Positions 62,485-64,000 of a stretch of DNA of 64,000 bases are shown here, one piece after another. A program made the position numbers and the translations under genes. Positions within the stretch are counted from its first letter, which is position 1; each line of letters starts with the position of its first letter. The DNA lies in assembly GCA_023369685.1 (NCBI GenBank), contig SACZ01000003.1:776330-840329 (forward strand), in the 5' to 3' direction. The notes beneath the pieces are model-generated. The model was not told the DNA's origin, searched no databases, and saw only the letters and a list, made by a program, of their open reading frames with translations. This stretch comes from Prolixibacteraceae bacterium JC049 (GTDB lineage Bacteria > Bacteroidota > Bacteroidia > Bacteroidales > Prolixibacteraceae).

Positions 62485-64000
62485 ATGTCAATTCGGAATT
62501 TAAAATCATTCATTAAGTTTTTAGCGAATAATAAGCTTTACACATTTATCACCATCGCAGGCTTTTCTATTTCGCTAATGTTTGTTATCCTCTTAAGTAT
62601 TTTTATTCAGAAAGAGTATTCTGTCGATCAGTTTCATGTGAATAAAGATCGTTTGTATCGAATGGTGCATGATGATTATTCTGGTTTTGCACCTCCTTCA
62701 GGGGCACTATTAAAAAATACTTTTCCTGAGGTAGAGAGTTATACTCGTATGTATGGGCAAGAAGGGGTTGCACAGGCACGAGGAGACAAAAAATATGGTA
62801 TTAAGTTTTTAATGGCCGACTCAGCCTTCTTTAATATGTTTTCTTACCCTCTTATAAAAGGGGAACCTTCAAGTGTGTTGGTCAAGCGTAAGTCTATTGT
62901 GTTGACCAAATCGATGGCATTGAAAATGTTTGACGAACTTCCAGACTTAGGAACTATGATTAGTATCAATGGGGATCATCAGTATGAACTTACAGGAATA
63001 ATGAAGGATTTGCCCCGAAATACTCATTTAACGAGAACTGATGCAATTGTAGATTTTAACTCATTAGCCAATTTGTGGAACCATCCAGGTGTGTTAACTA
63101 GTTATGGAAATAATTCATTTGGTTTATATGTAATGGCAAAGAAGGGAGTTAATTTACCTTCTAAATCACCTCAAATGCTAACCGAGTTTAAGAAGGTAAA
63201 CTGGATGTTTAAGAATAATTTTGCCAAGAACTTATCCATGGAACCTATTACTGAGGTTTACTTCAGTAAGTCATATTCTTCGGGAGTAAGACAAAACAAT
63301 AAGGTGATTATTCAGATCCTATTGGGAATTACTGTGTTGATTCTGATTTTGGCAGTAGTCAATTACGTTAACCTGACGATTGCACAGGCTTCATTTCGAC
63401 ATAAAGAGTTAGCCATAAAGAAATTGATGGGAAGCAAAAGATGGGCATTCTGGAAGCAATATATTCAGGAATCCACATTGCTTTGCCTGTTTTCATTTGT
63501 TATTGGTCTTATTTTGAGTTTGGCGGCGGAGAATATATTTAATTACCTACTGTCAACTGAACTGAACCTAACAAGTGCATTTTCTTCAAAAGAAGTACTT
63601 ATTGCATTGTTAGGTATTTTATTGATTGGAGCTATTTCTGGATTAGTTCCAGCTATAAAAGTAGCAGGAGTCAATCCTATCGATATTGTAAAAGGAATAT
63701 ATCGAATGCAGGAGCGAACCGTATATTCTAAAATGCTGATTACCTTCCAGTATGTGTTAATTAGCGGACTATTGGTAAGTGCCTTATTTATCAATAAACA
63801 AAGTCGTTATATTCAGAATAGAGATTTAGGATTCGATAAGGAAAATATTATTGTAATGAGGAGTCGAATTCCTTCAAAGAAGTTAGAGAGTTTCAAACAA
63901 TTGATAAAAAATATACCTGGAGTAAAACAGATAAGCTATTCCAGAGGAAATCCTATTAATGGAGGTAATAATAACTCTTTTGTCTATAAAGAAAAACAGA
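62485..64000 (+). CDS. FtsX-like ABC permease 5, partial (3' end beyond window)
   Basis: The frame opens at ATG 62485 (MSIRNLKSFIKFLANNKL) and stays open for 505 codons to the window end. First helix FITIAGFSISLMFVILLSIF; first core IQILLGITVLILILAVVNYVNL with FRHKELAIKKLMGSKRWAFW as coupling segment; second-half start KMLITFQYVLISGLLVSALF. It is of the same class as the four preceding genes but separated by a longer spacer. Its C-terminus, where the others are most alike, is not visible. Confidence 0.92.
   Translation, partial: MSIRNLKSFIKFLANNKLYTFITIAGFSISLMFVILLSIFIQKEYSVDQFHVNKDRLYRMVHDDYSGFAPPSGALLKNTFPEVESYTRMYGQEGVAQARGDKKYGIKFLMADSAFFNMFSYPLIKGEPSSVLVKRKSIVLTKSMALKMFDELPDLGTMISINGDHQYELTGIMKDLPRNTHLTRTDAIVDFNSLANLWNHPGVLTSYGNNSFGLYVMAKKGVNLPSKSPQMLTEFKKVNWMFKNNFAKNLSMEPITEVYFSKSYSSGVRQNNKVIIQILLGITVLILILAVVNYVNLTIAQASFRHKELAIKKLMGSKRWAFWKQYIQESTLLCLFSFVIGLILSLAAENIFNYLLSTELNLTSAFSSKEVLIALLGILLIGAISGLVPAIKVAGVNPIDIVKGIYRMQERTVYSKMLITFQYVLISGLLVSALFINKQSRYIQNRDLGFDKENIIVMRSRIPSKKLESFKQLIKNIPGVKQISYSRGNPINGGNNNSFVYKEKQ

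Overview
The window looks like chromosomal DNA of a free-living, probably marine Bacteroidota, most likely of the Marinilabiliales/Marinifilaceae type. The grounds are two ECF sigma/FecR/SusC/SusD polysaccharide loci, a type IX secretion (T9SS) sorting domain, TAnnTTTG promoter boxes, a futalosine-pathway enzyme, and families largely confined to this phylum (DUF4954, DUF3570/DUF4266). Genus and species cannot be read from the sequence. No rRNA, tRNA or CRISPR array was seen.

Layout. 1-4.35 kb: the 3' end of a SusD gene and a large Tat-exported, T9SS-sorted GH116-type glycosidase. 4.4-7.7 kb: an accessory pocket with two orphan genes on the minus strand in a cassette-like arrangement, then an array of about 300-bp tandem units made of REP-like hairpins and decayed 3' ends of a REP-associated tyrosine transposase (RAYT), ending at an intact RAYT gene. 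7.8-17.3 kb: polysaccharide utilisation locus A (ECF sigma, FecR, SusC, SusD, small lipoprotein, GH29 fucosidase, and a pseudogene copy of the lipoprotein). 17.3-22.5 kb: glmS, a DUF4954 beta-helix protein and a PAS/HTH regulator. 22.6-28.9 kb: a TetR-controlled RND efflux operon. 29.0-37.7 kb: utilisation locus B (ECF sigma, FecR, SusC, SusD) followed by a sulfatase. 37.7-42.6 kb: housekeeping genes (CstA-type transporter, yaaA, hldD-type epimerase, mqnB, folE). 42.6-45.5 kb: a compact operon of thioredoxin, ApbE flavin transferase, DUF4266 lipoprotein and DUF3570 outer-membrane protein. 45.6-64 kb: a histidine kinase and sigma-54 activator divergent from an efflux operon of TolC, HlyD, one MacB-type ATPase and five FtsX-like permeases in tandem, the last cut by the window edge.

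How the parts work together. In both polysaccharide loci a TonB-dependent SusC with an N-terminal STN domain can signal through FecR to its ECF sigma factor, and SusC/SusD import oligosaccharides released by the surface hydrolases. The fucosidase, GH116 enzyme and sulfatase suggest fucosylated or sulfated glycans, but the substrate is inferred. The sigma-54 activator is positioned to control the FtsX-type exporter; a palindrome and a -24/-12-like box lie in front of that operon.

Most worth a second look: (1) the RAYT/REP array, where hairpin stems differ by compensating changes and each unit carries a decayed RAYT C-terminus; (2) the thioredoxin-ApbE-DUF4266-DUF3570 operon, which looks like a cell-envelope flavin/thiol redox module with a candidate flavinylation motif in DUF3570; (3) cassette-like orphan genes; (4) a four-helix-bundle gene inserted in the exporter operon between inverted purine-rich repeats; (5) the five-permease array with strongly conserved C-termini.
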